Positions 42,680 to 54,693 are shown, counted from the stretch's first letter. The stretch is DNA of 64,000 nt from Diphasiastrum complanatum (GCA_029204225.1 CM055097.1:11114619-11178618); one strand, 5' to 3'. Notes: generated by a model from the sequence alone, not told the origin. Numbers and translations are program-made.

Positions 42680-43725
42680 TTGTAAGGCTCAATGGGCAGA
42701 ACTCATGCAGAAATTCGACATTGAAGTGCAGTATATCAAAGGCACCACTAATCGGGTGGCTGATGCACTTAGTCGAATTGGTGAAGTGAACGAGCTTTCC
42801 TTCACAGAGATCAACACAAATTTTTATCTCTCCTTGAGAGGTCTTTGTGAGAAAGATCCGCATTTTGGACCATCTGGTAGAGGGTTCTAGCAATTTCATC
42901 AAGCGAGACTGATTTACACATTGATCAGTCTAGGAGAAAGGATAAAAACAGTGTTGATGATTTCTCTGTTCGTAATGGATTGTTGTTCATGAAAGAAAAG
43001 ATTTGTGTGCTCGAGGTGGATGCTATAATTTTTTTTTGTATGAATGTCATGACTCACCATGTGCGAGGCCTTCAGGCATCCAGCGTACTCTAAATTTGGT
43101 GTGAAGGGATTTCTATTGGCCAAAACTTAAAATCTTTATCGAATCTTACATGGTCAAGTGTGACCAACACTAGTTGAATAAGGCCAAACGCCTTAAGGTT
43201 GGTGGGCTGTTACATCCATTGGATATCCCAGATAAAAAATGGGATAGTATTTCCATGGATTTCGTGGTTGGGTTACCGTGGACGAATAAACAAAATGATG
43301 CAATTTGGGTAGTGGTCGACCGTCTTACCAAATTGGCCACGTTTATTGAATCGGTAAATACATCGTGAAGGCTTTTGATTTAGTTCAGATATTTGTTGAA
43401 TGTATGTTTAGGCTTTACAGATTATCAAGTGACATTGTGAGCGATCACGATCTGAAACTCATTAGTCACATTTGGTCAGTTGTATTTGCTAAACTAGAGA
43501 TGACACTGGCTTTGAGTTCTTCAGATCATCCCGAGACGGATGGCCAGACGGAAAGAACAAATCAAATGATGGAACAAATGCTTCGTGCATATGTTTCCCG
43601 AAGGCAATCTCATTGGGAGAAGTATCTTTCCTTGATTGAGTTTGCCTATAATAGTAGTAAGCATTCGGCCACCGGTTATAGCCCGTTCATGCTTATGTAT
43701 GTAGTGGGTTTCTTTCCTGCCTAAC
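42680..43725 (+). pseudogene. Ty3-gypsy RNase H end and integrase
   Basis: CKAQWAELMQKFDIEVQYIK and TNRVADALSRIGEV (end of RNase H), VRNGLLF, YMVKCDQ (part of the HHCC region), then [20 protein letters not shown] (first catalytic Asp), IVSDHDLKLISHIW (second Asp, usually SDRD) and HPETDGQTERTNQMMEQMLR (catalytic Glu region) and EFAYNSSKHSATGYSPFMLM. Frameshifts at about 42890 and 43366. It ends where the integrase C-terminal module should start. Confidence 0.9.
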
Positions 43726-43772
43726 CTCAATCCAAGGTCTAATCAACCTAGTATCAAAGAGACGAAGTTAGT

Positions 43773-44444
43773 TGTCACGCGTAGATTCGTTCCCATGAGA
43801 GCGATAGTATAGTTCAGATTTCAGCATGAATGGAAGATCCACATCTAACTCTAACATCCATTAACCCTAAGCATTAACACTACATCGACTAACACTAGAT
43901 CCACAATGAAGATAGCTTACTCTTTCTCTCTATCCCTTTCTCCCTCATAAAAAGTATAATAACATGCAATCCCAATAACAATCAGATCCAACAATTAACA
44001 AAATCCAAATTAAGCATGAGAGATGGTGGAAAAGTGATAGAGAGCAAGGACATTCATCAATCCATTTCACAAGAGAATCAATCTGCTTTATTGAAACGAG
44101 GAAATGAACATGTGTAGGAACTCAAGTTGGTCTCTTTTTATAGTAGAGAGGAGGACCTTGGCCTTTGAATCCTATTGGTCCATTTCTGCCTCCCTAATTA
44201 TTCAAATTTAAAAAAGAGTGGGAACCATTTAAATTGGAAGGAAACCCAACTTTATTCACTAACTTGACATTTAGGCCCTACGACATTAAAAGTCCCGCAA
44301 AAAGGCCTAAAGTCCTTTTATTGACTTGTAACTAATCAAATAACTATGTGATCATCGGGTTGGACTTACACACGTAGGGTGCCAAATCCCCCTCACTTAT
44401 TAACTAAAGTTAGGGTTGCCTTGGGATCCGCAAACCCTCCAACA
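43773..44444 (-). repeat. Candidate 3' LTR (minus orientation)
   Basis: The minus strand reads the polypurine run GGTGGGGGATAC, then TGTTGGAGGG; the far end is ACGCGTGACA. No partner LTR is in the window. Confidence 0.55.
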
Positions 44445-44494
44445 GTATCCCCCACCAAAATTGGTGGCGGTCCCACGACACCTGCGCGATGCAG

Positions 44495-44833
44495 TTACTG
44501 GGGACTTTTATTGGCTTCGCGACAAATTCTTATTAGATGATACTGCACCTTCTCCATAAAGTCAAGTCGGGCAATGTTAAAATCCAAATTATGTGGCAAA
44601 AAACAACGATGAGCTCCGGCAATCCACTTCGAAGTTGTCCATGACGTGAAGCGAGATTCCCAGGAGCCTCCCATCATTGTTGGACGGCTTTGGTCGCTGG
44701 AAAAATTGGCAAGAGCTTCGCTAGCACAAGTGAGGAATGAATCAAATTCAGTCAACTTATAGGTGAACTTGGAGGGTTCATTACACCGAATACTAGTTTG
44801 GCTGATCAGTTCTGAACAAAAATTTGCAAGCAT
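44495..44833 (-). CDS. Unassigned ORF next to an LTR
   Basis: 113 codons on the minus strand, MLANFCSELISQTSIRCNEP through FLPHNLDFNIARLDFMEKVQ. It lies between a candidate 3' LTR and a gypsy integrase, where some plant gypsy elements carry an extra ORF or spacer. No domain recognised. Confidence 0.4.
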   Translation of the reverse strand: MLANFCSELISQTSIRCNEPSKFTYKLTEFDSFLTCASEALANFSSDQSRPTMMGGSWESRFTSWTTSKWIAGAHRCFLPHNLDFNIARLDFMEKVQYHLIRICREANKSPQ

Positions 44834-44859
44834 GTATAGTAATGTGAAAAATAAGCTAA

Positions 44860-45200
44860 AAAAATTTCGGCGAAGGTTTCTAAGGCTCTGAACCTATCCA
44901 GCGAACGTTTTCCAGGGGTTGGCGAAGGATGAACCTTCGCCCAAGAGGGTCCTTCGTCCAAATACTATCATAAGTGCATTTTTCCAAGATCTAAACTCAT
45001 GGCCAACCTAATTTTAACATTTTGAGACCATCTAGCATGTCAGCGAAGGTTCTTAATGAGAGTAAGGTGCTCGGCGAAGGTTCTCAAAATGGCATATTGC
45101 TGATCATTCACCTAACTCAAAAAATGGATTTTTTCTGAAAAAGAACCTTTGCTCATCTCAATTTAGATATATTTGAAGTGGATGTACAGTCTGGAGGCTC
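44860..45200 (-). repeat. GAACCTTCGC-type short repeats
   Basis: GGCGAAGGTT(C/T), or close variants on either strand, occur about eight times in 340 bp (for example near 44871, 44922, 44930, 45041, 45074). They lie in the 3' spacer of a minus-strand gypsy element. Confidence 0.6.
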
Positions 45201-45419
45201 AGCAAAGGTTTCTGATACTGTATAGGCCACATTTGACCGAAACAATGATTTTATAAGTCATTTTTCATCAAAATACTTTTCTTCCTTTTTCTATGTTGAT
45301 GACTTTTCTGACTTTTGCTCATCAGTCTTTTCTCAGTTTTTTACTGTCTTTTCTAAACAAAACTTAACAATTAAATATTGAAAACAAAAAAGGTGAAAAA
45401 AAAATAAAGGTAAAAAAAT

Positions 45420-45850
45420 CATTGAGATCAAGCTTGCTAAACTGGCGGAGCAGGCTGTCAAAACTTGCGTAATCGGCTGCCATTCACTAGAGTATCAAAT
45501 CGTTTTCCGTCCAAGCTCAAGAATTATTGCGCCATAGTTCAGAATTTTCTTTACTTTATACGGGCCTTCACCGGTAAACTTCAATTTTCCCTTGATCAGC
45601 TTGGTTTTTTTTAAGTGCAAGATCTCTTGCTTTCAGATCTTTTTTGTGCAATCGACAATCGTGCCATGTCTTAAAAACTTATCATCATTTAATCATTTTG
45701 TTACTACTATGCATAAAGATGGGATTAAAAATTCAATCGGCATGACAACATCTTCACCATAAACCAGTTGAAAGGGTGTTTGATTTGTACTATTTTTGTA
45801 AGCGGTTCTGAATGCTAGTGCATTCCTTGATATTTCGGACCATTCAATGT
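45420..45850 (-). pseudogene. Ty3-gypsy integrase C-terminal part
   Basis: The minus strand reads HWSEISRNALAFRTAYKNST, NQTPFQLVYGEDVVMPIEFL, then LKKTKLIKGKLKFTGEGPYK and VKKILNYGAIILEL with stops between. This is the end of the integrase catalytic domain and the following SH3-like module. Confidence 0.85.
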
Positions 45851-47548
45851 GATCTCAGTAGGAGGTTCAAAGTATTATATAACCTTCATTGATGATTATA
45901 GCAAATTTGTCAGAGTGTATTTTATTCAGAATAAATCTAAAGCACTTGATAAATTCATAGAATAAGTGAATTGGGCTGAAAGATGTACAAGCAATAAATC
46001 AGAACAGATCGAGGTGGCAAATACATCTCGAATTGCTTCACTGACTTCTGCAATGATCATGGCATCATTCACAGAAGAACTACAGCCTACACACCGTAAC
46101 ACAATGGTGTTGCTGAACGAAAGAACAGAACCATGATGGAAGCAACTAGATGTATGATGGCCTCACACGACACCACATGAGCTATGGTGGGGTAGAAAGC
46201 CCAACCTGTCTCACATCAAAATCTTTGGTTGTGCAGCTTATGCACATATTCATGATAAGCTTCGAAAAAAGCTTGATGAGAAAGCCGAACAGGAATTTCT
46301 GGTAGGATATGACAATAATTCGTCATACTACAGAATCTACATGCCAGACAATAACATTGTGAAAACAGTGAGAGATGTTAGGTTCGATGAGAGCAGGACA
46401 ATGGCCAATGACGATCCTGTCAGCTACGAAGTTTTGGAGAGACAGTACTATGACCTGCCGCCAATGATAGAGGGAACAGAAGACGAATTCGAAAACGAAG
46501 ATTTTCGAGTCATCTCTCATTCGAACGACGAATCTGAAGAAGAAAGATTCGAGAGACAGCCTGCTGCCACAGTTCTTGTAAACAAAGATGGTTCTGGACC
46601 GAGCAGAGCAGACAAAGGCAAAGGCATAGCTGTCCCAGGAGGATCTCCTAGAAGGTCGACAAGACCACGAAGAACGCCAGCAAGATATGTGCCAAGCAGT
46701 TCAGATTCCATATCAGAAGAGTTTTGCAGATTCAGTGGCAAACCACAGACTTTCGAGAAGACGATTTAAAGTCCAGAAAAGGACAGATGGATCCAAGCCA
46801 TGAACGAAGAGATGGAGTACATGAGGAAGAACCAGGTATGGACGCTGGAGCCATCACCACATAAGCGCAAGACTATCAAGTGCAAATGGGTATTCAAGCT
46901 CAAATACGGACCAGATGAGAACATCACGAAATACAAAGGCAAGACTGGTAGCGAAGGGATTTTCTCAGAGATATGGTATTGACTACTCTGAAACCTTCTC
47001 TCTTGTCGTCGAACATTCATCCCTACGTCTGTTATTTGCATATGCAGCAGCTTATGACCTCAGGATCCACATTGTGGACGAGAAGACAACCTTCTTGCAT
47101 GGCGAACTAGACGAAGAGGTCTACCTGGATCAACCCCTAGGAGATGTCTCGAATTCACTTCCTGACTATGCATGCAGAATGCACAGAAATATCTACGGTC
47201 TGAAACAGTCAGCCTGACAATGGTACAAGAAAAAATATAAAGCCCTGAAATCATTAGGATTGAAGTCTCTGTTAACTGATTCTAATGTTTATGTCAGAGT
47301 TACAGATGGGCAGATCATCATTGTGGCTGTATATGTGGATGACACTTTGATACTTTGCAAGAGTGAGCAGCTAATCGCTGAAGTGAAGACAGACATCTTG
47401 AAACATTTCGAGATCGTGGATCTAGAAGAAGCCAGGTGTTACCTAGGCTTACAAATTGAAAGGGACTATGAGGGAGGTAAGTTATACCTTCACCAGTCCA
47501 GATACACCCAGAAGATCCTAGAGGACTTTGGGATGTTAAACTGAAAAG
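45851..47548 (+). pseudogene. Copia integrase and RT, 5' half of an element split by a gypsy
   Basis: YYITFIDDYSKFVRVYFIQN (first integrase Asp), RTDRGGKYISNCFTDFCNDH (second Asp, after a frameshift), HNGVAERKNRTMMEATRCMM (Glu), then LSHIKIFGCAAYAHI and an open frame to 46769 with an acidic linker and a basic RRSTRPRRTPARYVPSSSDS. RT: WIQAMNEEMEYMRKNQVWTL, CKWVFKLKYGPDENITKYK, HGELDEEVYLDQPLGD, NIYGLKQSA, and VAVYVDDTLILCK (catalytic box). It stops at DFGMLN where the gypsy is inserted; it resumes at 53937. Confidence 0.92.
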
Positions 47549-47553
47549 GAGCG
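47549..47553 (+). repeat. Target-site duplication GAGCG (left)
   Basis: Identical to 53932-53936; brackets the gypsy element. Confidence 0.9.
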
Positions 47554-48186
47554 TTTTACAAGTAGAGGTGAGGTAGTCCTCCAAATCCAAGGTAGAGCCT
47601 CCAAATGTCCTCCAAGCAACCTGCAAGCTTCAAGATGCTCCCCAACTCCAAGCTAAGATGCCTCCACCTGCAAGTAAAGATCTGCAAGCCTCCAAGGATC
47701 TCTCCTCCACATGTGTCTCTACTCTTTAAACACAAAGATAGATAACAAGCTGGCCTTCTTGTGGGAGTTGGGAACTCAATGGACACTTTAGAAGGGCACC
47801 CTCCTACTAGGTCTCATTGCCCAAGTTGTGCAAGTATACTTTGGTCCTAGACCAATAAAGTGATATGGTTCAAGATTTAGAAAAATAGTCATCCAATGAC
47901 TTTCTAACACCTCTCTAGGTTCCATACCTCCATCCAAGTTGTAGACACCTACCTGCCCTTAACCAAGGACACCAGTACCTTAATCTAAGGCACCTATCCT
48001 TAATACTAAGGATACCCCTTATCCAAGGGTCACGTGACTCCATACCTCCAACTAAGATATAGTCACTTGCCTGTCTTTATTTAAGGGCACATACCCTTAA
48101 TCCTAAGGGTACCTTGCCATTTAGCCTCCAACACTAAATGGACTAATAGGGGTCTGAAGTACTGCTAGTTACATAGGTATGTAACA
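47554..48186 (-). repeat. 3' LTR of gypsy chromovirus
   Basis: Matches 52873-53931 but lacks about 420 bp (corresponding to 53075-53492). Starts TGTTACATACC on the minus strand and ends CTTGTAAAA. Confidence 0.88.
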
Positions 48187-48248
48187 TTCTTTTCCCCTAA
48201 ACGTAAATTTTTCCTTGTAGGAAAAAATTTGAAAAAATTTTCTGGAGA

Positions 48249-48647
48249 TCAGCCTCCCTCCGCTTCCCAAGTATCCTCCTCTTCTGATTTGCCCCTCCAC
48301 CTGACTAAAAATTCCCGACGCACTCTACTCCGTAGAGTCCTCTGTCGGCTATTAACAATTGCCTCGGGTTCAGGTGGTTCACTCACGGACTCATCACGAA
48401 GAAGTTCCACTAGATCTTCCACAAGGACTAGGGTCTCCCCAACCCCCAACGAGGGTTTCAACTTACTAACGTGGAAAACAGGATGAATTCCAATGTTAGT
48501 TGGAAGGTCTAGTTTGTATGCGACCTTGTTTATCACTTGGATAACATTAAAAGGACCGCAATACCTAAGCGCCAACTTTGCACACTTACCAGTTTTCCAG
48601 CCCCTAGAGTGATTAGGGACCCTCAAAAACACCCAGTCGTTGACCAT
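48249..48647 (-). pseudogene. Integrase C-terminal module and chromodomain
   Basis: Begins VNDWVFLRVPNHSRGWKTGK, then LALRYCGPFNVIQVINKVAY and GIHPVFHVSKLKPSLG, followed by chromodomain LRSRVRREFLVRWRGKSEEE with DTWE. The chromodomain is thought to steer integration to marked chromatin in chromoviruses. This piece has an open frame of 132 codons. Confidence 0.9.
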
Positions 48648-48767
48648 GAATACCTTGTGCTTCCGAAATAGATCAGCATAGTGCTTTGTCCTGTCTTAAG
48701 CACTACTTATGCTATCTTTAACCAACTGTAACATTTCCTGCATATTTGCAAGAAAATCAGCTGCGGC

Positions 48768-49280
48768 TTACACCCGTAGGTTTTTCATGCCAACACTAAT
48801 CAGTGATCGAGGTTGAAAACCATACATAAGCATGAAAGGGCTGAATCCGATCACTGAATGTTTTGCATAGTTATATGCAAATTCCACCAGTGGAAGATAC
48901 TGTTCCCAATCAGACTGCCGATGGCCCACATATGCTCGAAGCATATCCTCCATCGTCTGATTGGTCCTTTTCGTTTGACCGTCTGATTCCGGATGATCTG
49001 TAGAACTCAAACTTGAAGTTGTTTCCAACTTTTCAAATACTGCTTGCCAAAAATTTCTAGTGAATTTTGGGTCACGATCACTAACAATATTGCAAGGCAG
49101 CCCGTATAGTCGAAAAAGCTTCTCAACAAACAGTTGAGCTAGTTCTAAAGCTTTAACAGTAGTTTTCGTTGGGATAAATTGAGCAAACTTTGTAAGTCTA
49201 TCAACAATGACCCAAACCGAATCGTGGCCCTTCCTTGTACGTGGAAACTCGACCACAAAATCCATAGATGTACTTTTCAC
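48768..49280 (-). pseudogene. Integrase core of gypsy chromovirus
   Basis: STSMDFVVEFPRTRKGHDSV (first Asp), VDRLTKFAQFIPTKTTVKAL, CNIVSDRDPKFTRNFWQAVF (second Asp), HPESDGQTKRTNQTMEDMLR (Glu region; the usual E of QTER is K here) and EFAYNYAKHSVIGFSPFMLM. Open for 170 codons. Confidence 0.93.
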
Positions 49281-49627
49281 TTTCTGGTAGGAATATCTAA
49301 AGGATGTAATAGGTCACTAGCTTTTAGCCTCTCTACTTTATTTAACTAGCACTTAGTACATTTAAGTACATAGGCCTCTACTAGACTTTTCATCTTAGGC
49401 CACTAAAATTGCCTTTGAACTAAGTCAAGTGTTCTTTGTATACCCGAATGTCTTGCGCATGGACTATCATGACACTCATGCAAGATTTAGGCCCTTACAG
49501 TGTCATTCTCCGGTACACACACCTTTCTTTTACGAAACAAAATCTTGTTTCGAATTAGAAAATCCGTTTCAGTCTTTCCCTGATTCGAGGAATCTTGCAA
49601 ACCTGAATCGACCCCCGAAAATTGTTG

Positions 49628-50790
49628 TCAATACTTTCCAAAAAAAGGATCAGACTCATATAGTCCTTGAAGAGACTGAAACAACTCTGGTTCAATAACA
49701 GTAAAGCAAAACTGATTAATAACCGGTGACCAACTCAAAGCATCCGCTAGAGTATTTTGACTTCCTTTACAATAACGTATAGAAAAGTCAAAGATTTGCA
49801 TCAGCTCAACCCATCTAGCTTGTCTCCTCTTTAAATCTGTAGCATCACAGAAATATCGAAGAGTCTGATGATCCGTCAAAACTTCAAATCTGGCTCCATA
49901 CAAATAATGTCGTCAAATTTTCAAGGAATGAACAATTGCAAATAGTTCCTTCTCATAGGTACAATACCTAGACTGAGCAGGATTGAGTTTTTTGCTTTCA
50001 TAAGCCATAGGATGTCCATCCTGCATCAAAACAGCTCCAATAGCATAATCACTAGCATCGGTCCTAACCACAAAAGTCTTATTAGGATCGCCAGTGATTA
50101 GTATTGGTGCCGAAGTGACACTTTACTTAAGCAACTCAAAACAATTATTCATATCCTTCGTCCACACCACTAGTGGACTCTTAGCTCTCCGGCTTAGCTT
50201 CTTATAGCCTTTCAAGACCTAGGTAAGAGAAAATGCCAGTCGAGCAAATTGGAGAATATGTTGACGGAAAAATCCTACAAACCCCAATCGAACTGTGGTA
50301 AGAATAGGCCAATCAATAACCCTCTGGATACGATCGGCCTCAATCTCCACTCCCCATTCGAAAATCTTATGCCCCAAGTAGGACAATTCCTTCGCAAAAA
50401 AAAGTCATATATAGACTCTTTGGCAAAGAGCTTTTCCCTTCTTAAGATGTCTCAAACGATCCTAAGATGCTCTTTATGTTCCGCCAAAGTCTTACTGAAC
50501 ACTAGGATATCATCTAAGAATACCACTACGAATCTTCCCAAATATGACCTGAACAAATCGTTCATCATCTATTGGAAAGTTGTCGGTGCATTGGTCAAAC
50601 CAAAAGGCAACACCACAAATTCGTAGTGACCAAAGCGAGTTTGAAACCCGGTTTTGGTATATCTTCTGCCTTAATGCGTATTTGATGGAATCCCGACCTT
50701 AGCATCCGTGGCAGTGGATATCTATTCTTAACGGTTACCTTGTTCAATTTCTTTACTTTTAATGCACTTAAGGTCATTAGGTCCAAAGAC
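49628..50790 (-). pseudogene. Reverse transcriptase and RNase H of gypsy chromovirus
   Basis: Fragments in order: [33 protein letters not shown] (FHQIRI is diagnostic), [36 protein letters not shown] (catalytic FLDD box, about 50490-50530), then RNase H YGARFEVLTDHQTLRYFCDA and GSQNTLADALS. Frameshifts and stops interrupt most of it. Confidence 0.9.
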
Positions 50791-50867
50791 TAAAGAACTA
50801 AGGAAAAATAAATTCATCTCATTACTTCGAGATAGATTACTTAAGGTAGAAGCTGGTTATTTGACGC

Positions 50868-51740
50868 AATCTCGTGCAAGGTGACCCTCGCCATTGCACT
50901 TGAAGCACAGGTTCTTCTTACGAGCTTCAGCTTTATCATTGCCACCTTGATGATTTTTAAAGTTTTTCTTGGTTTTCTTAGGATTGTTGGAATTGGAATG
51001 TGTTTCACTAACAGCTTCCTATCCCTCCTCTTAAATTGAAAACTTTTTTTCTGCTCATTAAGCTGTTGATCCCTAGGTGGCTTAGGTGTGTCATCAAAGT
51101 ATTTTACAGCCCTAATAGCATCTTCTAGGGTTTTTGGATGATTCCTACGAACATCCACTTAATAATCTTTTGGTAACCCATCAATTAACATTTGTACCTT
51201 AGGTGGAATGTCACTATTAAGTGGATTTAGGTACTCATGAAAATCTTGAATAAATTGTTCCAAACCTTTATTCATTGATAAATGACTCAACTTTTGAAAG
51301 TGTTCAAAGTCATCTAAAAGTGGTGGGAAGTATTCTCTAAAAACTATGCAAAAATCTTCCCATGTACAAGGTTGATTGCCTTTTGCAACTAGGTCATCCC
51401 ACCATACTAAGGCTCTTCCCTCGAGGAACATGGTGACAGTGGATAACTCCTCATATTCAGGGAATTGATTCATGGCAAACTATTTGTTCCAAACATTTAG
51501 CCAAGAACTTACTACTTGTAAGTTCCTATCTTTCTTCTCCCCCTTAAACACTTTTACAGGAGGTGGAACTACATGCTTCTTCTGATTGGCTAACCTAGAC
51601 TCTAAGTTTTGGTTTCTTTGATTAGTTTCAAGAAGTTGCTTATTAATGGCTTGAATTTTTTGGTATAAAAGTTCAAGAGCTTGTGCCACATTGGATGGGT
51701 TTGATAGATCAAATGTTGGGTTTTCATTGGTTTGATCCAT
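50868..51740 (-). pseudogene. Gag of gypsy chromovirus
   Basis: N-terminal coiled-coil part starts MDQTNENPTFDLSNPSNVAQ at 51740, then VFKGEKKDR. After a stop: TMFLEGRALVWWDDLVAKGN, CTWEDFCIVFREYFPPLLDD, FIQDFHEYLNPLNSDIPPKV. The zinc knuckle LCFKCNGEGHLARDC (C-X2-C-X4-H-X4-C) is at about 50875-50915. Two stops or frameshifts. Confidence 0.9.
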
Positions 51741-51859
51741 TGAGGTTGCTTGTGTGTTTTCCTATTATGCAAATACAACAACAAGTGCTCAAAGTAGAAT
51801 GATAGAAATGCTTCAATTGTTACATCCAATGCAAATAAAAAGCATTTACTTCTATTCAT

Positions 51860-52872
51860 TCAATCTTATTGTTTGTAAGCTCAATCCAAGCCCACTATTT
51901 GCAAGCTTAATCCAAGCTTAAGAGAAAAACAACAAGCTACATTTGCCTTATTCAAAAGCAAAAATGAAAACCAAATCTTTATGTAAATTTCAATTAACTA
52001 ATCCAAGCTAATGTTTACATAAAGTTCTCATTCCAATTCCAATTCCAATTCCATTTATCATTTCAAAAGTAACCAAAGTTTTCACAAGCTAATGTTTACA
52101 TAAAGTTCTCATTCCAATTCCAATTCCAATTCCATTTATCATTTCAAAAGTAACCAAAGTTTTCACATTTCTCACTATTCTAAATTTCTAAAACAAAGAA
52201 ACTAGTGTCTAGAATTGAATAACTAATGAAGTTTTATAAAAACTTCAATTTTCAGATCTGATTTTCAGATTTATAGGTCTGAAAATCAAAACTTCAAAAT
52301 GACAAAAAATAGAATTTCAAAACTTGTTTTATGCACAAAATTATACTACCATTCCCTTCCAACATTGTCATTTTCATGAAACTAGGAGATAGAAAGATGT
52401 AACTAATGAAGTTTCGATGAAAATTTTACTTTTCAAATCTAATTTCAGATTCACAGATCTGAAAAACAGAACTTCAAAATAAAAATCAAAACTTCAAACG
52501 CTTCATTTATGCCAAAAAAAATACTAGTTTTGATCAAAACACATAGCTAGAATCAATCTTTTTGCAAAAGAAAAGTTTGTGTATGTAGAGGAAGACTTCC
52601 TCTATCCATCTCACAAATCTTTTTTTAGAACTTTTAAAAACCCAAAGCTCACTTTAAAACTTCTCTAACATGATAAAAAATCAGTCCCTAAACAATTCTA
52701 TAAACATCACTACTCTTTCCCAAAGAGAACTAGATTCATTGGGTACTTCAATTACAAGCTTCCTACAACTAGAAAAGCCTATAATCTTTCCCAAAAAAAT
52801 TTAGTTGGTGATCATAATAGAACTTGAAGAAGGTTAGAAAGGTTACCATCCTTTGTCTAGCTCTGATATCAC
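51860..52872 (-). other. Gypsy 5' leader
   Basis: AT-rich, non-coding, between the gag start and the 5' LTR. The minus-strand primer-binding site TGATATCAGAGCTAG lies at about 52858-52872. Confidence 0.7.
52015..52165 (+). repeat. Tandem duplication of about 74 bp in gypsy leader
   Basis: TAATGTTTACATAAAGTTCTC through AAAGTTTTCACA occurs at about 52010 and again at about 52092. Confidence 0.8.
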
Positions 52873-53931
52873 TTTTACAAGTAGACGTGAGGAAGTCCTC
52901 TAAATCCAAGGTAGAGCCTCCAAATGTCCTCCAAGCAACCTGCAAGCTTCAAGATGCTCCCCAACTCCAAGCTAAGATGCCTCCACCTGCAAGTAAAGAT
53001 CTGCAAGCCTCCAAGGATCTCTCCTCCACATGTGTCTCTACTCTTTAAACACAAAGATAGATAACAAGCTGGCCTCAAGTATTTACCACCCAACCATAGC
53101 TAGATCCAAGCTCCAAGCAAGACCTATGTAGCACCCCCTTGCTAACCATAAAAAAATCACAAGTATACTCTCAAGATCCAAACCCTACTTATGTCCCATA
53201 CCATAAGCAAGATCCAAACCTCAAACATACTACCACAAAAAAGCACTCTACACACTAGTAGCAACACTAGAGCATAAGCAAAGCAAACTAGAGAGATCTT
53301 CCCCTCCCAAATGGCGCCCTACTACCCTCATATAGATGGCCCATGGATCACTCCAATGTACTATGGAGTTCCATGCTCATCCAATGAGAGAGAGAGAAGC
53401 CTAGGGGAGTTAAAGGATCTCCAAGAGCCTTCATAGACTTATGGAATGTCAAGAGACACCTTCCATACTTTTGACTCTTTGAATGCCTTTCTTGTGGGAG
53501 TTGGGAACTCAATGGACAGTTTAGAAGGGCGCCCTCCTACTAGGTTCCATTGCCCAAGTTGTGCAAGTATACTTTCGTCCTAGACCAATAAAGTGATATG
53601 GTTCAAGGTTGAGGCCCAAGGTTTAGAAAAATAGTCATCCAATGACTTTCTAACACCTCTCTAGGTTCCATAACTCCATTCAAGGTATAGACACTACCTG
53701 TCCTTAACCAAGGACACTAGTACTTTAATCTAAGGCACTTATCCTTAATACTAAGGGTATCCCTTATCTAAGAGTCACATGACTTCATACTTCCTACTAA
53801 GGTATAGTCACTTGTCTGTCCTTATCTAAGGGCACATACCCTTAATCCTAAGGGTACCTTGTCATTTAGCCCCCAACACTAAATGGACTAATAGGGGTCC
53901 GAAGTACTGCTAGTTACATAGGTATGTAATA
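52873..53931 (-). repeat. 5' LTR of gypsy chromovirus
   Basis: About 1.06 kb; contains about 420 bp missing from the other LTR. Ends TGTAATA on the plus strand where the partner has TGTAACA. Confidence 0.88.
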
Positions 53932-53936
53932 GAGCG

Positions 53937-54672
53937 AACACTCCAATGCTCGTAGGGACGGTGCTGACAAACGATGACCGTCCGAAGACTGAGAAAGAGA
54001 GAGAACAGATGCAGCTCACATCTTACATGAAGCTGATAGGATCATTGATATACCTTGCAGACAACACACGTCTTGATATTTCTTATGCAGTATTCAGGAT
54101 GAGCCAATTCTGCACGAATCCAGGCTCGACACATTGGAAGATTGCAAAACGAATTTTGCAATATCTTCAATTAACGAGGGATTATGACCTGTGCTATTGT
54201 CGTGATGTAGGTTTCAAGAGACTTTCCTACAACGATGCTAGTTGGGCATCTCTCAAGGACGACTGTAAAAGCGTCTCAAGAGGGTGCACCATCGCATCAG
54301 GAGCAGCAGTTCTCTGGGTCAACAAGAAGCAGACCATCGTGGCCCAGTCATCTTGCGATCTGGCTAAGACAGTTTTTAGATGAATTGGACGAAACAAGAA
54401 ACGAGCCTCTGGTTTTGTAGATGGACAACACCTCTGCAATACACCTAACGAAAGATCTCATGTTCCATTCCAGAACGAAGCACATTGCGATCAAGTACCA
54501 CTTGATCAGGGATCTAATTGAAAAGAAGATATTGTAGACCACCTTCATCGGAACGAAAGACATGGTTGTTGACATCTTCACTAAAGCCCTGGACAAAGGA
54601 CTCTTTGAGAGACAACAGAGCAGTCTCGGGATCGTAAAGCTATCATGCTTTGAGAGGGATCTGAAGAAATAA
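53937..54672 (+). pseudogene. Copia RNase H, 3' half of the split element
   Basis: Resumes with TVLTNDDRPKTEKEREQMQL, then SYMKLIGSLIYLADNTRLDI, SQFCTNPGSTHWKIAKRILQ, LSYNDASWASLKDDCKSVSR and AAVLWVNKKQTIVAQSS. A small deletion removes the usual SSCEAEYIA block; the rest continues in another frame as LDELDETRNEPLVL, HSRTKHIAIKYHLIRDLIEK and KDMVVDIFTKALDKGLFERQ, ending near 54672. No LTR follows. Confidence 0.9.
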
Positions 54673-54693
54673 AACGTTTCTGTTTACAAAGCC

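Larger units (their letters stand above)
47554..53931 (-). mobile_element. Ty3-gypsy chromovirus, full span, nested in copia
   Basis: LTRs 47554-48186 and 52873-53931 in the same orientation, a primer-binding site TGATATCAGAGCTAG inside the right LTR, and a 5-bp duplication GAGCG. Minus-strand order: gag (to 50868), RT, RNase H, integrase, chromodomain (48249-48647). The protease segment between gag and RT appears to be deleted. Several stops. The interrupted copia frame resumes exactly after the duplication. Confidence 0.93.
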
